A stretch of 64,000 nt of DNA from Muscardinus avellanarius. Its lineage: Eukaryota > Chordata > Mammalia > Rodentia > Gliridae. Below the pieces are notes generated by a model. The model saw only the letters and a list, made by a program, of their open reading frames with translations. It did no database searches and was not told the origin of the DNA. Every line of letters begins with the position of its first letter. Position 1 is the first letter of the stretch. Below are positions 45,601 to 55,789 of this stretch, in pieces. The stretch is taken from assembly GCA_963383645.1 (NCBI GenBank), contig OY726560.1:26103800-26167799 (forward strand), given 5' to 3'. The position numbers were made by a program, and so were the translations under genes.

Positions 45601-46231
45601 GTTAAGGAGTCATAAAGTGCTTTTAAAAATGATTGTGGTGAGAGAGAGAGATCAAAGGAGAATGGTGTTTTATTAAAAGTGGATACAATTTTATTCTCTT
45701 TTTCTGTCTTTCTCTTCAGAGACAACTTCTTTTTGTGAATTTATCTCATGGAATATAGGATAGGACCTTGGAGTTAACAAACTGTGTCTGGCAAAAGGCT
45801 TTTAGATTTCTTTAACATGGAATCTTAACTTTCTTAATTTTATTCCAAGCATTTATTACTGATATGTTCTCTCATCTTCTGGAAGATTTAGATATTATCC
45901 CCTCGCATCCTTCAGACAAGAAAAAACAGTTTTCCATAGAGTCAGACTCCAAGATTAAAAGGTAGTCAGGGTCAATAGAGATACAAGATGAATCAAACAG
46001 ATTTGGCGGAGGTGGGTATGTATAAAGTACAAGAAATTTTTAAATCTGTAACTACCTCTGCAGACTTCAATAATGAGAGTAAAAAAGATCTCTTCTTCTC
46101 AAAGAATTTAGAGGATACTTTCCTCCTCTCAATATGGTCACACCAACAACCATCAGCATCTCTTCGAGCTTTGCGAAATCTCAGATACTTCACTCAGACC
46201 CACTGGATCAGCACTTGCAGATTAATAAGAT
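45601..46231. other. unassigned sequence
   Basis: Mirrored frames at 45988-46248 and 45993-46193 lie on opposite strands over the same bases. No domain is recognisable in either. Confidence 0.4.
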
Positions 46232-46375
46232 TACACAGCAGGGTGTAGTGGCACATGTCTGTAATTCCAGTGTTTGGGAAGCTGAGACTGGAGGCTCACC
46301 GCTTCACAGCTTCAGCAATACAGTGAGGTCATTGACAACTTAGTGAGATCCTGTTTCAATATAAAATAAATGAAT
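46232..46375 (+). repeat. B1-dID-type SINE, left arm only
   Basis: 'cagggtgtagtggcacatgtctgtaattccagtgtttgggaagctgagac' and 'ttagtgagatcctgtttcaatataaaata' are present; the ID half is missing. Confidence 0.75.
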
Positions 46376-47053
46376 TAACCAAAAATATAAATGTATGCAA
46401 AGTATACATTTATAATATAAAGGCAGTCATATTTGGATACCATAAAGAGTATATCTTCACAATAAAGATCACCATTTGACTTGATTAAGTACCTGCCTTT
46501 GGAATTTGGGAGATGGAAAATGATCAGGAGCTAGAAATAAGACCGAGACACAGAAGTCAAGTTGAAGATGTTCCCAAAATAAGTAATTGGAGAATGTCCA
46601 GGGTGGTGAACCATCAGCATTAAAAAAAAAAAAAAAAAAAAAACCTTGGTGGGCAAAAGGGCACCCAGGAGATACGTGAACTACAGTCTTTGCCTAAGAT
46701 GGATCCAGTGGCTAATTAATGTAAATTCAAGTATTGAAGGGATAAGTTGCAAGTATTTGGTAGGTGAAAGTCCCCTGTTAGGTGTTGTGGAGTCATATTC
46801 TATGTTACACAGCTGTTGTTCCAGGGGAAGATTAAAAAAATTGTACAGCATCAATATATTCATAGGTGTTTTTGACAATGATAGTAAACACAATTTCCTG
46901 TGTTGCTGTCTCACTTATATGGGCTAATTAAACTATATGCATGAAACATCTGAATTGTGCATGAACTAAGATAGGTATTGGGATAAGGAAATAAAAGTAT
47001 ATGAAATAAATTAATTAATTAATAAAATAAAATAATTAATTAAATAAAGCCAG
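46376..47053. other. unassigned sequence; poly-A run at 46622-46643
   Basis: The A22 run has no recognisable SINE or L1 body upstream. Mirrored frames at 46646-46927 lack domains. Confidence 0.45.
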
Positions 47054-47102
47054 ATAGGGCTGGTGTATACCTCAGAGGTAGAATGCCCCTGGTTCAATCC
47101 TG

Positions 47103-47156
<54 letters not shown>

Positions 47157-47163
47157 ACACACA
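47054..47163 (+). repeat. ID SINE with (CA)n tail
   Basis: 'gggctggtgtatacctcagaggtagaatgcccctggttcaatcctgagtaac' is an ID-type right arm. It passes directly into about 28 CA dinucleotides (47107-47163). Confidence 0.8.
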
Positions 47164-47249
47164 TTTCTGGTGATTCACAGGCTTACTAAAATTAGCAAAC
47201 ACACTAATCAAAAACAGCAGGTCTCCACTTTGGATATACAAATACAACA

Positions 47250-47345
47250 TACCTGGGCAATTTAAAAAATGAAACCACTTGGGTATTCTCCAGAGATTTT
47301 GATTCAGTTGGCTTGGGGTCGGGGATATGCTGGAATCATTTGGGG
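47250..47345 (-). repeat. MER5A-like fragment (tentative)
   Basis: 'ctccagagattttgattcagttggcttgggg' corresponds to the reverse complement of the central MER5A segment. Confidence 0.5.
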
Positions 47346-48154
47346 AGAAAGAAGCTCCAACTGATGATGGAGTGGAAAGTGGGAGTTAGCGCATCCCTAG
47401 TGAGAAAAACTAGGAGGAGTGGTGACATACAGGAATACGGCGGAGAAATTGAAGGAAACTTTAGGGACTTTTAAAAAATAGGGGCATGCTCTGATTGCTG
47501 GTAACCTTGCCTGTTTCTCTCCTGAGGTCCTTGCAACAAAAAGGTACATCTTATTGAACAAAAATTGAACATTTGGAATAAATGAAATAGTTTGTTTAAC
47601 AGGAAAATTTTGTGTAAGAAGTGACTGAGACTCAGAATGTAAACATAGGAGTTTGAAAAAATATGAATAAATTCCCAGATAACCAATACTGTCACCTTTA
47701 CATTTAATGTTGTAGAAAGGACGTGAATCTCAATATTTTACTGTATCCATGCATGATGTACTTAAATATCTATTGAGTACTCACTGCATGTTAATCATTT
47801 TTCTATGCATGGAGTCCTTAAAAAAGATAAAAAAAAAGAAAACTTCTCTTATAGCTTGTATTTTAACAAGAAGTGTATTTCAATGCTAAGATCCTTACAC
47901 TTTTTTTACGACCATAACAGCACACCAGGAAATAAAATTTTAAGTTGGCCTTTAATGCTTGAGATAAAGCAATATATCTGTCTGCACAGATCTTTCTTTC
48001 CAGATTATCAGATTAAGCTATAGTCTTAGCTAGGGTGAAGGTATCAGATGTTTTTCTCTTATGTGGATAGTACCTCTGCATTGATTTTTGTTCTAGGTAA
48101 GCTAGCCCTAAAAACGTGTTTTCTTGTTTTGTTTTGTTTTGCTTTGCTTTGTTT
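47346..48154. other. unassigned sequence
   Basis: No gene is recognised. A short ancient-repeat-like phrase ('tctattgagtactcactgcatgttaatcatttttctatgcat', L2/MIR type) lies near 47770-47820. Confidence 0.4.
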
Positions 48155-48742
48155 TGTGGTACTGAGGATTGGACCCAGAGACTTTCTTTCTATCTCTGAG
48201 CTACACTCCTATATCATTTTTTAGTTTTGAAACAGGGTCTGTTATTGTTAGATATAGAATGACCCCTGAAGAGCTCCTGCATTAAGGTTCAGGGTTGATA
48301 TAATTAAGCCATGAGGGCTGTAATCTCATCAGTGAAAAATCTATTGTAATGGATTTGTGGGCAGTAACCTAGGCAGGTGGCCTGAGCTGGAGGGGTACCT
48401 GGGGTGTGGCCTTAGATACAAAGCTGCTGTCTTGCTTCTGGTCTCCATGATATGAGAACCTCTGGTCTCCCTCATTCTTCTTTCTGCTGCCATTCCCTGA
48501 GGATCCTGGCCTCACATGGCATGAGCCCCACATCTCCAAAAAGTGAGCAAATAAATCTTCCTTCCTTTAGGTTATGTGGTCAGATGTTTTGGATGTTATC
48601 AGTGATAATGTTGACCAAGACAGGGTCTCACTGAGTTGCAGAGGGCCTCACTAAATTTCTGAGGCTAGACTTGAAGCTGCAATCCTCCTGTCTCAGCCTC
48701 TGGAGTCTTGGGATTACAAGTATGTGCTCCCATGCCTGGCTT
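48155..48742 (-). repeat. B1-dID-type dimeric SINE split by an LTR
   Basis: The first part, 48155-48239, is the reverse ID arm and linker ('gtggtactgaggattggaccc', 'tttgaaacagggtc'). The second, 48623-48742, is the reverse B1 arm ('gggtctcactgagttgcag', 'cctcagcctctggagtcttgggattacaag'). The break is exactly the 5-base duplication of the LTR insertion. Confidence 0.9.
48240..48622 (+). mobile_element. Solo LTR, ERVL/MaLR-like, 5-bp duplication
   Basis: The 383-base element begins TGTTATTG and ends AAGACA (TG...CA). The host pentamer GGGTC is duplicated at 48235-48239 and 48623-48627. AATAAA is at 48550-48555, followed by 'ggttatgtggtcagatgttttggatgttatca'. A 5-bp duplication, the short length and the '...gaccaagaca' end fit class III (ERVL/MaLR). 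I cannot name the family. Confidence 0.8.
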
Positions 48743-48847
48743 AAAAAGAGTGTTTTGAATCAACTAAGTATGGTATAATTATCTTTTTTTGTTATAAATT
48801 ATTATAAAATGATTTAAGAAAGGTATTCTCAGAAATAGTTACCCCTT

Positions 48848-49005
48848 CTTATGTGAGAATACCAATCTCAATATCTTGTATGGGGAGTGGGGTGGGGAGG
48901 GAAGGAAGATTGGGGAAAACTCACCAAGTGCTGTGTGTATGTATGTCATTATCCCTATGAACTGCATTATGATGTGAGACTATAATATACCAATAAAAGT
49001 ATTAA
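48848..49005 (+). mobile_element. Very short L1 3' end with 15-bp duplication
   Basis: Only the last 158 bases of an L1 3'UTR are present: G/A-rich 'ggggagtggggtggggaggg', 'accaagtgctgtgtgtatgta', 'tatgatgtgagactataatataccaataaaa'. AAATAGTTA(C/T)CCCTT flanks it at 48833-48847 and 49006-49020 (14/15 identical), proving an individual, severely 5'-truncated insertion. Confidence 0.9.
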
Positions 49006-49020
49006 AAATAGTTATCCCTT

Positions 49021-50129
49021 GTCTATGGTTTACAGAAATACAATCATACTTTGATGTGTTCAATTTAGAGCTTTGCTATCTGTATTTTGATTGAATCATA
49101 CAACTTCAGTAGTTAGTCAAGAATAACTTCAGAAGTATTTTAAAACTGATTATATCTGAAAAATGGCAATTTCTGTAAGTCTGTGAAAGAACTGTCAAGA
49201 CCTGTTATTCTAAATAGTGACTACACAGTTTGTTATGTTATCCAAATATGTTATACAGGCTTTTTGTCATGTTTAGCATCCAAATCCTTTGTAATTTAGT
49301 TTTGTGCAAATTAACTTTCTTTTTTCTATAAGGAGAGTATATATATATATATATATATTTAACAATATATACATTGTTATTTGGCTTTTATTTTTAAGTC
49401 ATATCTTTTATAGTGACAAAATTTAATATTAGTTACTGGCTCATTTAGTTGTTAAAAATACATGTTTGCTAATTCTCTCTCTTGTTTTGATTTTTGAACC
49501 CAATATGCATTGAAAATGTCTTTTCTTTCAATATTATTAAAAACTTTAAGGTTTTAAATAGTTTTTTCTAGGTTGACAAATAAATTCTTTTATTTTTCAG
49601 TAGAATATTGTGATAATCTTAATAGGGTGTCGGTAAAGGAGGAATAATCTTACTCATTTTTGGATTATTTTGTCTACCTCTTCACAGTAAGTTTTAAAAT
49701 TAGTGCATAATGATACTCTCTGCAGATTAAGTCCTCTAAGTTTTCTGTTGTGCCTCATTACCAATACTACTTGGGCCAGCTACAGAAAATTTTAGATTTT
49801 TTCTTTGTAATGTATTTATGATAATGCTGTGCTTCCTCTTTTAGAGAAATCTTTTTCACTTAGAATGACATTTTGAGGCCCCCTGATTCTGATTCATGAT
49901 CACTGTAACTGATTATCATTTTGAGCTATTTTAATAATCAGTGGACTCTTTCTCCCTTCATTTTCTCTCATATTTTTTTCTGATGGATTTAATGTGATTA
50001 TGCAACCACATCTTTCATCCATTCCTGACTCACCTTTCTTCCATTGTAGTATCAAGGAGATATAACTAATTGATTGATCTTTGTCATTTTTCTTCTGTTA
50101 TTTGCTCTCTGTAGATATATTGATATTTT
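49021..50129. other. unassigned AT-rich sequence; (TA)n at 49336-49358
   Basis: No gene or repeat family is recognised besides the dinucleotide run. Confidence 0.45.
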
Positions 50130-51390
50130 CTCTTTTATAATTGTATTAGTACATTGTAATTATACATTATAGTGAGATTCAATGTGATACAAAAATGCAT
50201 GGTCACAGCATTTGGTGTGTATCCCTTCAGATCTCACCCCACTCCTTCCCCATACATACTGATGAGTTTGGTAGTGGTTATTTTTTTTATGGATGTAGCT
50301 TTATTTGAACTGTTTCCTTCATCAATTCTCTACCTCTTCTCCTTCCCTCAGTTCCCTTCCTCTATTTTATAGATCTCTATCTTCATTTTTATTAAGTCCT
50401 TTTAGTTTCCTATTTTCTCTCTAGTTTCCACATATGTGAGAAAACATTCAACCCTTGGCTTTCTGGGACTGAATGATCTCACGTAGCATAATTTATTTTT
50501 TTTACAAGTAACATAATTTTGTTTTTTATGGCTGAGTAAATTTCTATTGTGTATATATACATGTCAATACTTGTTGATAGGCACGTAGGTTGGTTCCATA
50601 GTTTGTGAATTGTGCTTTTATAGATGTGGATATGTAGGTATCACTCTAATATCTGACTTTAATTCTTTGGAAACATACTGAGGAGTTGTATAACTAAATT
50701 ATATGGCAGCTCATTTCCCAGTCTTTTGAGGAATTTACAGTGATCTCCACAGTGGTTGTACTAACGTACAGCTCCAACAACACTGTTCAAGAATTCCTAT
50801 TTTCTTACATCCACCAGGACTTTTTTATTGCTTGTATTCTTGATTATTGCCACTATAACTTGAGATAGATGGACTTTCAGTCTCATTTTTATTTGCATTT
50901 CCCTAGATGGTTAACGATGTTCACTATTTTCATCTATCTAGTGGTAACTTGAATTTCTTCCTTTTATTTTTTTGTACTTTATATTGAATCCAGTGCCATT
51001 CTACCTCTGAGTTACACTTACAGCCCTTTGTACTTTTTTGCTTATTTGTTTGTTTTTGAAACAGGATCTTATAAAGTTGCGTGGATCTTGCTAAATTGCT
51101 GAGGCTACTTTTGAATTGTGATTGTCCTGTCTCAGCCTCTCATGAACTGGGACTATAGGTGTGTGCCACCATGCTGGGATTATTATTATTTTTTTTTGAG
51201 AAGTATACATTCACATCACTTGCTCATTTTTATTAGATTATTTGTTTTAGTTCTTAATATTTTAAGTTATTTATATATCCTAAATATTGATCCTCTATCA
51301 GAAGCATAACTAGCAAAGATTTTTTTTTTCATTGTGCAGGCTCTCTTTACATACTTATTGTTTCATGAAGTCTCTAGTCCTTTAGACGTA
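50130..51390 (-). mobile_element. 5'-truncated L1, split by a SINE
   Basis: Reverse L1 3'UTR/ORF2 order: 'attagtacattgtaattatacattatagtgag', 'ggctgagtaaatttctattgtgta', 'gtgatctccacagtggttgtactaac', then after the SINE at 50975-51177 'gagaagtatacattcacatcacttgctcatttttattagattatttg' and 'tatatcctaaatattgatcctctatcagaagc'. It fades near 51390. Confidence 0.85.
50975..51177 (-). repeat. B1-dID-type dimeric SINE inside L1
   Basis: Reverse arms: 'tgaatccagtgccattctacctctgagttacac' and 'tgtctcagcctctcatgaactgggactataggtgtgtgccaccatg'. Confidence 0.85.
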
Positions 51391-51902
51391 GGTCCTTTCA
51401 CTCATATATTTCATAAGCATAAATCTGAGTATATGGCTCCAAAGAAGTCTACATTGAGTATGAAAATGTTTTTAAAGGAAAAAGTAAAATTAAAAGAAAA
51501 ATTTGTACTTTTATCAAATCAAGAAGACTGAATAAGCCTTAATTCACCTTTTAATTATAAAGTAATTTTTCAGAGTTTGATAGATTTTTTAACATGTTTT
51601 TAAGTGATTAAAGGATTGTGTAGAATTATCTACATAGTATCTTCCTCTATTGCTGAACCTTCATGCTCAGATAAAAAGTAGTATTTTCTTTCTCTAAAAG
51701 ACGTATTGAAAATGTCTATGTGCTTGCCATGGGTATATTTTCTAGTTAGACAGAAACAGATAAGAAACTCGCTGATAGAAATTCCATGTGGCTTTTCTCC
51801 TATAATTAGCAAGTTAGGACTGATATTCTATGGCTAAAATATTGCTATTTTCTAGGAACACATAGTATAAGTAAGTTTACAAAGTTAATATCCAGGTACT
51901 TA
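51391..51902. other. unassigned sequence
   Basis: No repeat or gene is recognised; the minus frames at 51630-51812 and 51845-52036 have no domain. Confidence 0.45.
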
Positions 51903-52199
51903 AATAAAGTATGCAAGAGGTGGGGCAATATGATAGTGGCCGTGGTCACAGTGGTGATCGCGGCCACCGAAAAGAACATGCATTCCTCGGAGAAGCCCTG
52001 GACACCGGATTTTGGTTTAATATATGATTGGGACAACTTAAGGAGACATTTCCAGCCATGACTTCCTATCTAGAATTTAGGAGAGAGTGGATAATGGCGG
52101 AATTAGAAGCAAGATGACAATGAGACGCCTGCCACGCAAGGAAAGTGATTTTTGGAAGAACATCCCAGAAGAGATTAGAGAAAAGACCATTTCAGCCAC

Positions 52200-52496
52200 A
52201 CAGGCTGGGAACTCTTAACAACATACCTCATAAGAAAATTGATCCGGGCGTGGTGGAGGGAGCCCAGCAGCGCCAAGCAGGAAGCCAAGCCACGCATCCC
52301 AGGAAGCTCAGCGTGCCTGGCTGCGGCACTCCTCTATGCTACACTGGGGGCCGGGATGTGCTTGGAACAGCAGATCCTGCTCTACGCATGAGGCTATGGG
52401 CCTCCACTCTTGGAAGGGAGATAAAATTCACTGATGTTGAGTGTTCGATCCCACAACCTCTTCAAAACACACATACTGTCTTCTCTTATTAAAAAA
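52200..52496 (+). repeat. Module A, first copy
   Basis: This segment ('gcactcctctatgctaca', 'ggccgggatgtgcttggaacagcagatcctgctctacgca', 'ttggaagggagataaaattcactg', ending in a TTA/A-rich run) returns at 53392-53640 as a diverged second copy. The two flank the five monomers. Confidence 0.65.
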
Positions 52497-52502
52497 GCAA
52501 TA

Positions 52503-53391
52503 TTGGAGAGGGGTCAAGATGTTGGCAGCAGCAGCCAGGATTGAGGAGATGCAGACAAATCCTATCCAATTCACCTGGAACTTTTGGAAAAAAATCCCCG
52601 CAAAGGGGGACTGCTTCTGTGGTACATACTTGAGAATTCTGGACATCATATCATGTAAAGAAGGAGCTCAGCAGAGAATTAGGAGGAAGGAGGTGGTGGC
52701 GGTGGTGGTGGCAGCAGGAGCAGCGGTTGCGATGGAGGGTAGTATTTGGGAGAGGTAGAGATCTGATCCAACCCACCCTGATCTTCTGAAGAAATTTCCC
52801 CAAAGGTAGAACGCTACCACCATGCTCAGGAATTCTGGACAACATGCAGTGTGGGAAAAGTGTTTGGGAGAGAATTGATATGGTGGAGGCAGCGGCAATG
52901 GCAGCGGCCAGTATTCAAGAGAGGCAGAGATCTGATTCAATCCACCTTAAACTTTTGAAGAAATCGCCCCAAAGGTAGAATGCTATCAATGCGCATGCTC
53001 GGGGATTTGGGACAACATGCTGTGTGAATAAGATGCTTGGAATAGAACCAAGATGGCTTGTGGCAGCAGCAGTGGTGGTCAGTATTAGGTAGAGGCAGAG
53101 ATTCAATCCAATCCACCTCATAATTTTAAAGAAATATCCTCAAAGGTATACTGCTACTGCTGAACATGCTCAGGAATTCTGGAAAACAAACCATGTGGAA
53201 AAGGTGTTCAGGAGAGAACCGAGATAGCAGTGGTGGCAGTGGCAATGGTGGTGACCAGAATTTTGAGGGGCAGACAGATCCAGTCCAGTCCACCTTGAAC
53301 TTTTGAGGAAATCTCCCCCAAAGTAGACTGTTCCTGCCACACATGCTTGAGAATTCTGGACAACATGCTAAGTGGTTAAAGGGTTTAGGGG
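52503..53391 (+). promoter_or_regulatory. Five tandem L1-promoter-like monomers (170-196 bp)
   Basis: The anchor '(a/g)ggaattctggacaacatg' and variants recur at 52633, 52829, 53002, 53172 and 53350 (spacings 196, 173, 170, 178). Each unit has a '(c)aagatgg(c)' or 'gatatggtgg/gagatagcag' site, GGC/GCA-rich triplets, 'gagaggcagagatctgattcaatccacc' and 'cttttgaagaaatc(c)ccccaaaggtag'. AAGATGGC at 53050-53057 is a YY1-like core of the kind found at L1 5' ends. These features suggest an RNA polymerase II promoter made of monomers. Minus frames over it (52651-53452) are stop-poor repeat readings. Confidence 0.7.
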
Positions 53392-53640
53392 ATTTCAGAA
53401 GGAGCCCCACATAGCCAGGATGGGTTGCCACACTGCCTGTTCTGGGAATCAACTGCCCTCATTGCCACCACGCTCCTCTGCACAGAGCAGGAGGCCAGGG
53501 TGCACGTGGAACAGCAGAGCCTGCTCTCAGAAGTGTAGCTGTGGACCTCTGCCTTGGGAGGGAAGGCAAAATTCATTGCCACTAGGTATTTGGGGCCCCA
53601 GATTTTGCAAAAGAGATGTACTGCTCTCTCATATTTAAAA
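53392..53640 (+). repeat. Module A, second copy
   Basis: 'cacgctcctctgcacaga', 'ggccagggtgcacgtggaacagcagagcctgctctcaga' and 'ttgggagggaaggcaaaattcattg' align with the first copy in order and orientation, about 1.14 kb downstream. Confidence 0.65.
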
Positions 53641-53643
53641 GAC

Positions 53644-53847
53644 CGCTGGGCATGGTGGCGCACTCTTGTAATCCCCACACTTGGGAAGTAGAGACAGGAG
53701 GATCGCACATGTTCGAGGCCAGCCTTGCTGGCTTAAAAGACCCTGTTTCCAAATAAAAACATATATAAAAAAAAGGTCTCTGGGTATAGAGCTCAGAGGT
53801 AGAAGGGTTTCCAGGAACCCCAGTACCACCAAAAAAAAAAAAAAAAA
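53644..53847 (+). repeat. B1-dID-type SINE, young subfamily, inside the composite
   Basis: 'cttgtaatccccacacttggg', 'gctggcttaaaagaccctgtttccaaataaaa' and 'gaagggtttccaggaaccccagtaccacc' identify it, with an A18 tail. It postdates the composite element. Confidence 0.88.
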
Positions 53848-53902
53848 GGAAATAAAAAAGGGAACATCTGTAGACAATCTGCTCATAGTGGCAGAGAACA
53901 GA

Positions 53903-54745
53903 GCCTGATGCACATCAAGACAGCAAGGCCAGTGCTGGGGCCTCTATGGCCAGGATAGGAGCCTGCTGGGTGGCTAGGCCGGTGCTGGGGTCAGTGAGGC
54001 TGGGATCAGAGCCTGCCATGAGGCAAGGCCAGTGATGGGGCCTCTAAGGCCGGAATCAGAGCCTGCTGAGGGGTGAGGCCAGTGTCAGGGCCAGTGAGGC
54101 TGGGAATAAAGCTTGCTGTGAGGCAAGGCCTGTGTTGGGGACTCTGAGGCCAGGATTGGAGCCTGCCAAGGGGTGAGGCTGGTGTCAGGGCCAGCGAGGC
54201 TGGGATCAAAGCATGCTGTGAGGCAAGGCCTGTGCTTAGGTCTTGGAGACCGGGATCGGAGCATGCCAAGGGGTGCGGCCAGTGCCGGGGCTATCGAGGC
54301 CGGAATCAGAGCCTGCCATGAGGCAAGGCTGGTGCTGGAGCCTCCGAGGCCGGGATCAGAGCCTCCGAGGCCAGGATCAGAGCCTGCCAAGGGGTGAGGC
54401 CAATGCCTGGGCCAGCGAATCTGGGATTGGAGCCTGCTGAAGTGGGAGGCCAGTGCTGCGGCCAAGGAGGCTGGGATTGGAGCCTGCAATATGGCAAAGC
54501 CGGTGCTGGGGTCAGCAAGTCCAAGATGGGTGCCTGCTATGTGGTGAAGCCATAGCTGGAGCCAGCAAAGCCAGGATAGGAGCTTGCCTAAAGGCAAGGT
54601 CGGTGCTGGGGCCTCCAAGGCCGGGATTGGAGCCTGCCATGAGGCAAGGCTGGTGCTGGAGCCAGCCAGGCCAGGATCAGAGTCTGCAGGGTGGCCACAC
54701 TGGTGCCGAAGCCTTCAGGAGTGGGATTGGAACTTGCAATGCAGC
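53903..54745 (+). repeat. GC-rich VNTR, 50-bp unit, about 16 copies
   Basis: Unit starts (gcctgc or variants) fall at 53961, 54011, 54061, 54111, 54161, 54211, 54261, 54311, then after a 21-base jump at 54382, 54432, 54482, 54532, 54582, 54632, 54682 and 54732. The spacing is exactly 50 bases throughout except for the one jump, where 'cctccgaggccgggatcaga' is duplicated at 54361-54381. Each unit reads gcctgcc-atgaggcaaggc-cagtgctggggc-ctc-gaggccgggatcaga. Long frames on both strands arise from the repeat (the 177-codon minus frame at 54085-54618 is the largest) and are not supported as genes. Confidence 0.92.
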
Positions 54746-55107
54746 ATATACAGAGAAATATCAAAGAAAATTAAAAAATCATATTCTCTCCCTAGTATGC
54801 AAAAACTAGGAAGAAATGGGTAATAGGAGGAAATCTAGTGGAAGAAAGGGCCCTATGGAGCAGCAATTAAGGTGACCAATCAGAGGGGATGGGATGGGGG
54901 AAGATGGAATCTCTTTAAAATACATGATGTACGTAAACAAATATATCAAAGTTAATCACTAAATCAAGCATGGGATTGAGAGAGGGGGAGGGAGTGGGAT
55001 GGGGATTGGATAAAGGCTAATTGGATGATGTGTACTTGGATATCCTCACAAGTCTTGTATTCCATTGTGATGTTTGACTACAATGCAGCAATAAAAATAT
55101 AGATAAA
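54746..55107 (+). mobile_element. L1-derived tail of the composite (ORF2 end plus 3'UTR)
   Basis: 'aaaaaatcatattctctccctagtatgcaaaaactagg' corresponds to the last ORF2 codons and stop of L1 (compare the 37480-37512 region, 'catatgtttcctctaatatgcccaaactagg'). It continues with a G/A-rich 3'UTR ('gagagagggggagggagtggg'), 'tattccattgtgatgtttgactacaatgcagcaataaaa' and AATAAA at 55090-55095. Confidence 0.8.
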
Positions 55108-55119
55108 AATAAAGTTTGC

Positions 55120-55789
55120 TCCAAACCCATACTTATCCTCAAATTATTTGGTAACATAAGGAGCTGTTTTCAGAGTTGCTGTAGATCAGGTTTAATTGAC
55201 ACTTCAGATGTTGTACTGGATGAGAAGACAGAGCAGAGTGGGAATAAGGAAAAAGAAGGGGTGAAGATTAGCATCATGTCAAAAGTACTCATCACATTTA
55301 TCTTGTACATTCTCTACAGAGTCGTTAGTTCTATGTTTTCCTGAACTACTTCGAAGGGTCCTAGTTGGTGGGTGGATGCTAAGTGCTTAGTTATTTTGGA
55401 GGCTAACTTTTCTATTTCCTCCTTTCTGTTTCCACATGGTTATAATAATTCCTAACATTGACATTGTCCAGAGCTGACTCCTATAACACCAAACAAATCC
55501 CCCTAACTCCTGTGTCTCCACAAATGCAACATCTGTATGGTTTGGGCTGGCTAGATGCTACTACTGAAATGAGTTCCCTCTGCATCTGAGCTGAGGGTCC
55601 TAGGGTTTCAGTCATAGGAAAGGCTGTTCTTTGTTTATTACATCCAATTATTAAGTATTTATGTTGTTCATTGCACAATGTCAGATGCAATACAATACAT
55701 AAAATGAATGAATAAATGGAGATCACCTAGATTTTATTAAGTATATTATTAGTCTCATTCCTCAGGGATTATGAATCATTATCTGGAGT
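55120..55789. other. unassigned sequence
   Basis: The 81-codon minus frame at 55481-55726 has no recognised domain. No repeat is recognised. Confidence 0.45.

Larger units (their letters stand above)
51915..55107 (+). mobile_element. Composite SVA-like retrotransposon candidate
   Basis: I recognise no named family. In order: a CpG-containing leader (51915-52080); a degenerate monomer plus module A (52082-52496); five L1-promoter-like monomers (52503-53391); a second module A (53392-53640); an inserted young SINE (53644-53847); a 50-bp VNTR (53903-54745); and an L1 tail with the last ORF2 codons, 3'UTR and AATAAA (54746-55107). Matching 12-mers AATAAAGT(A/T)TGC at 51903-51914 and 55108-55119 are a candidate target-site duplication, which would make the whole a single retrotransposition product. 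There is no long protein frame, so mobilisation would need L1 proteins supplied in trans. The arrangement mirrors ape SVA/LAVA, but the modules differ. Confidence 0.7.

Noticed and set aside
52200..52496. Module A as an exon of a processed pseudogene
   Set aside because: It has a second copy in the same element and no coding frame common to both copies.
52651..53452. Series of minus frames with similar starts and endings
   Set aside because: They repeat with the 170-196 bp monomer and so reflect the tandem repeat, not a gene family.
54085..54618. A 177-codon minus-strand open frame as a gene
   Set aside because: It lies wholly inside the 50-bp VNTR; because 50 is not a multiple of 3 the frame cycles through all phases, and the GC-rich unit simply lacks stop codons.
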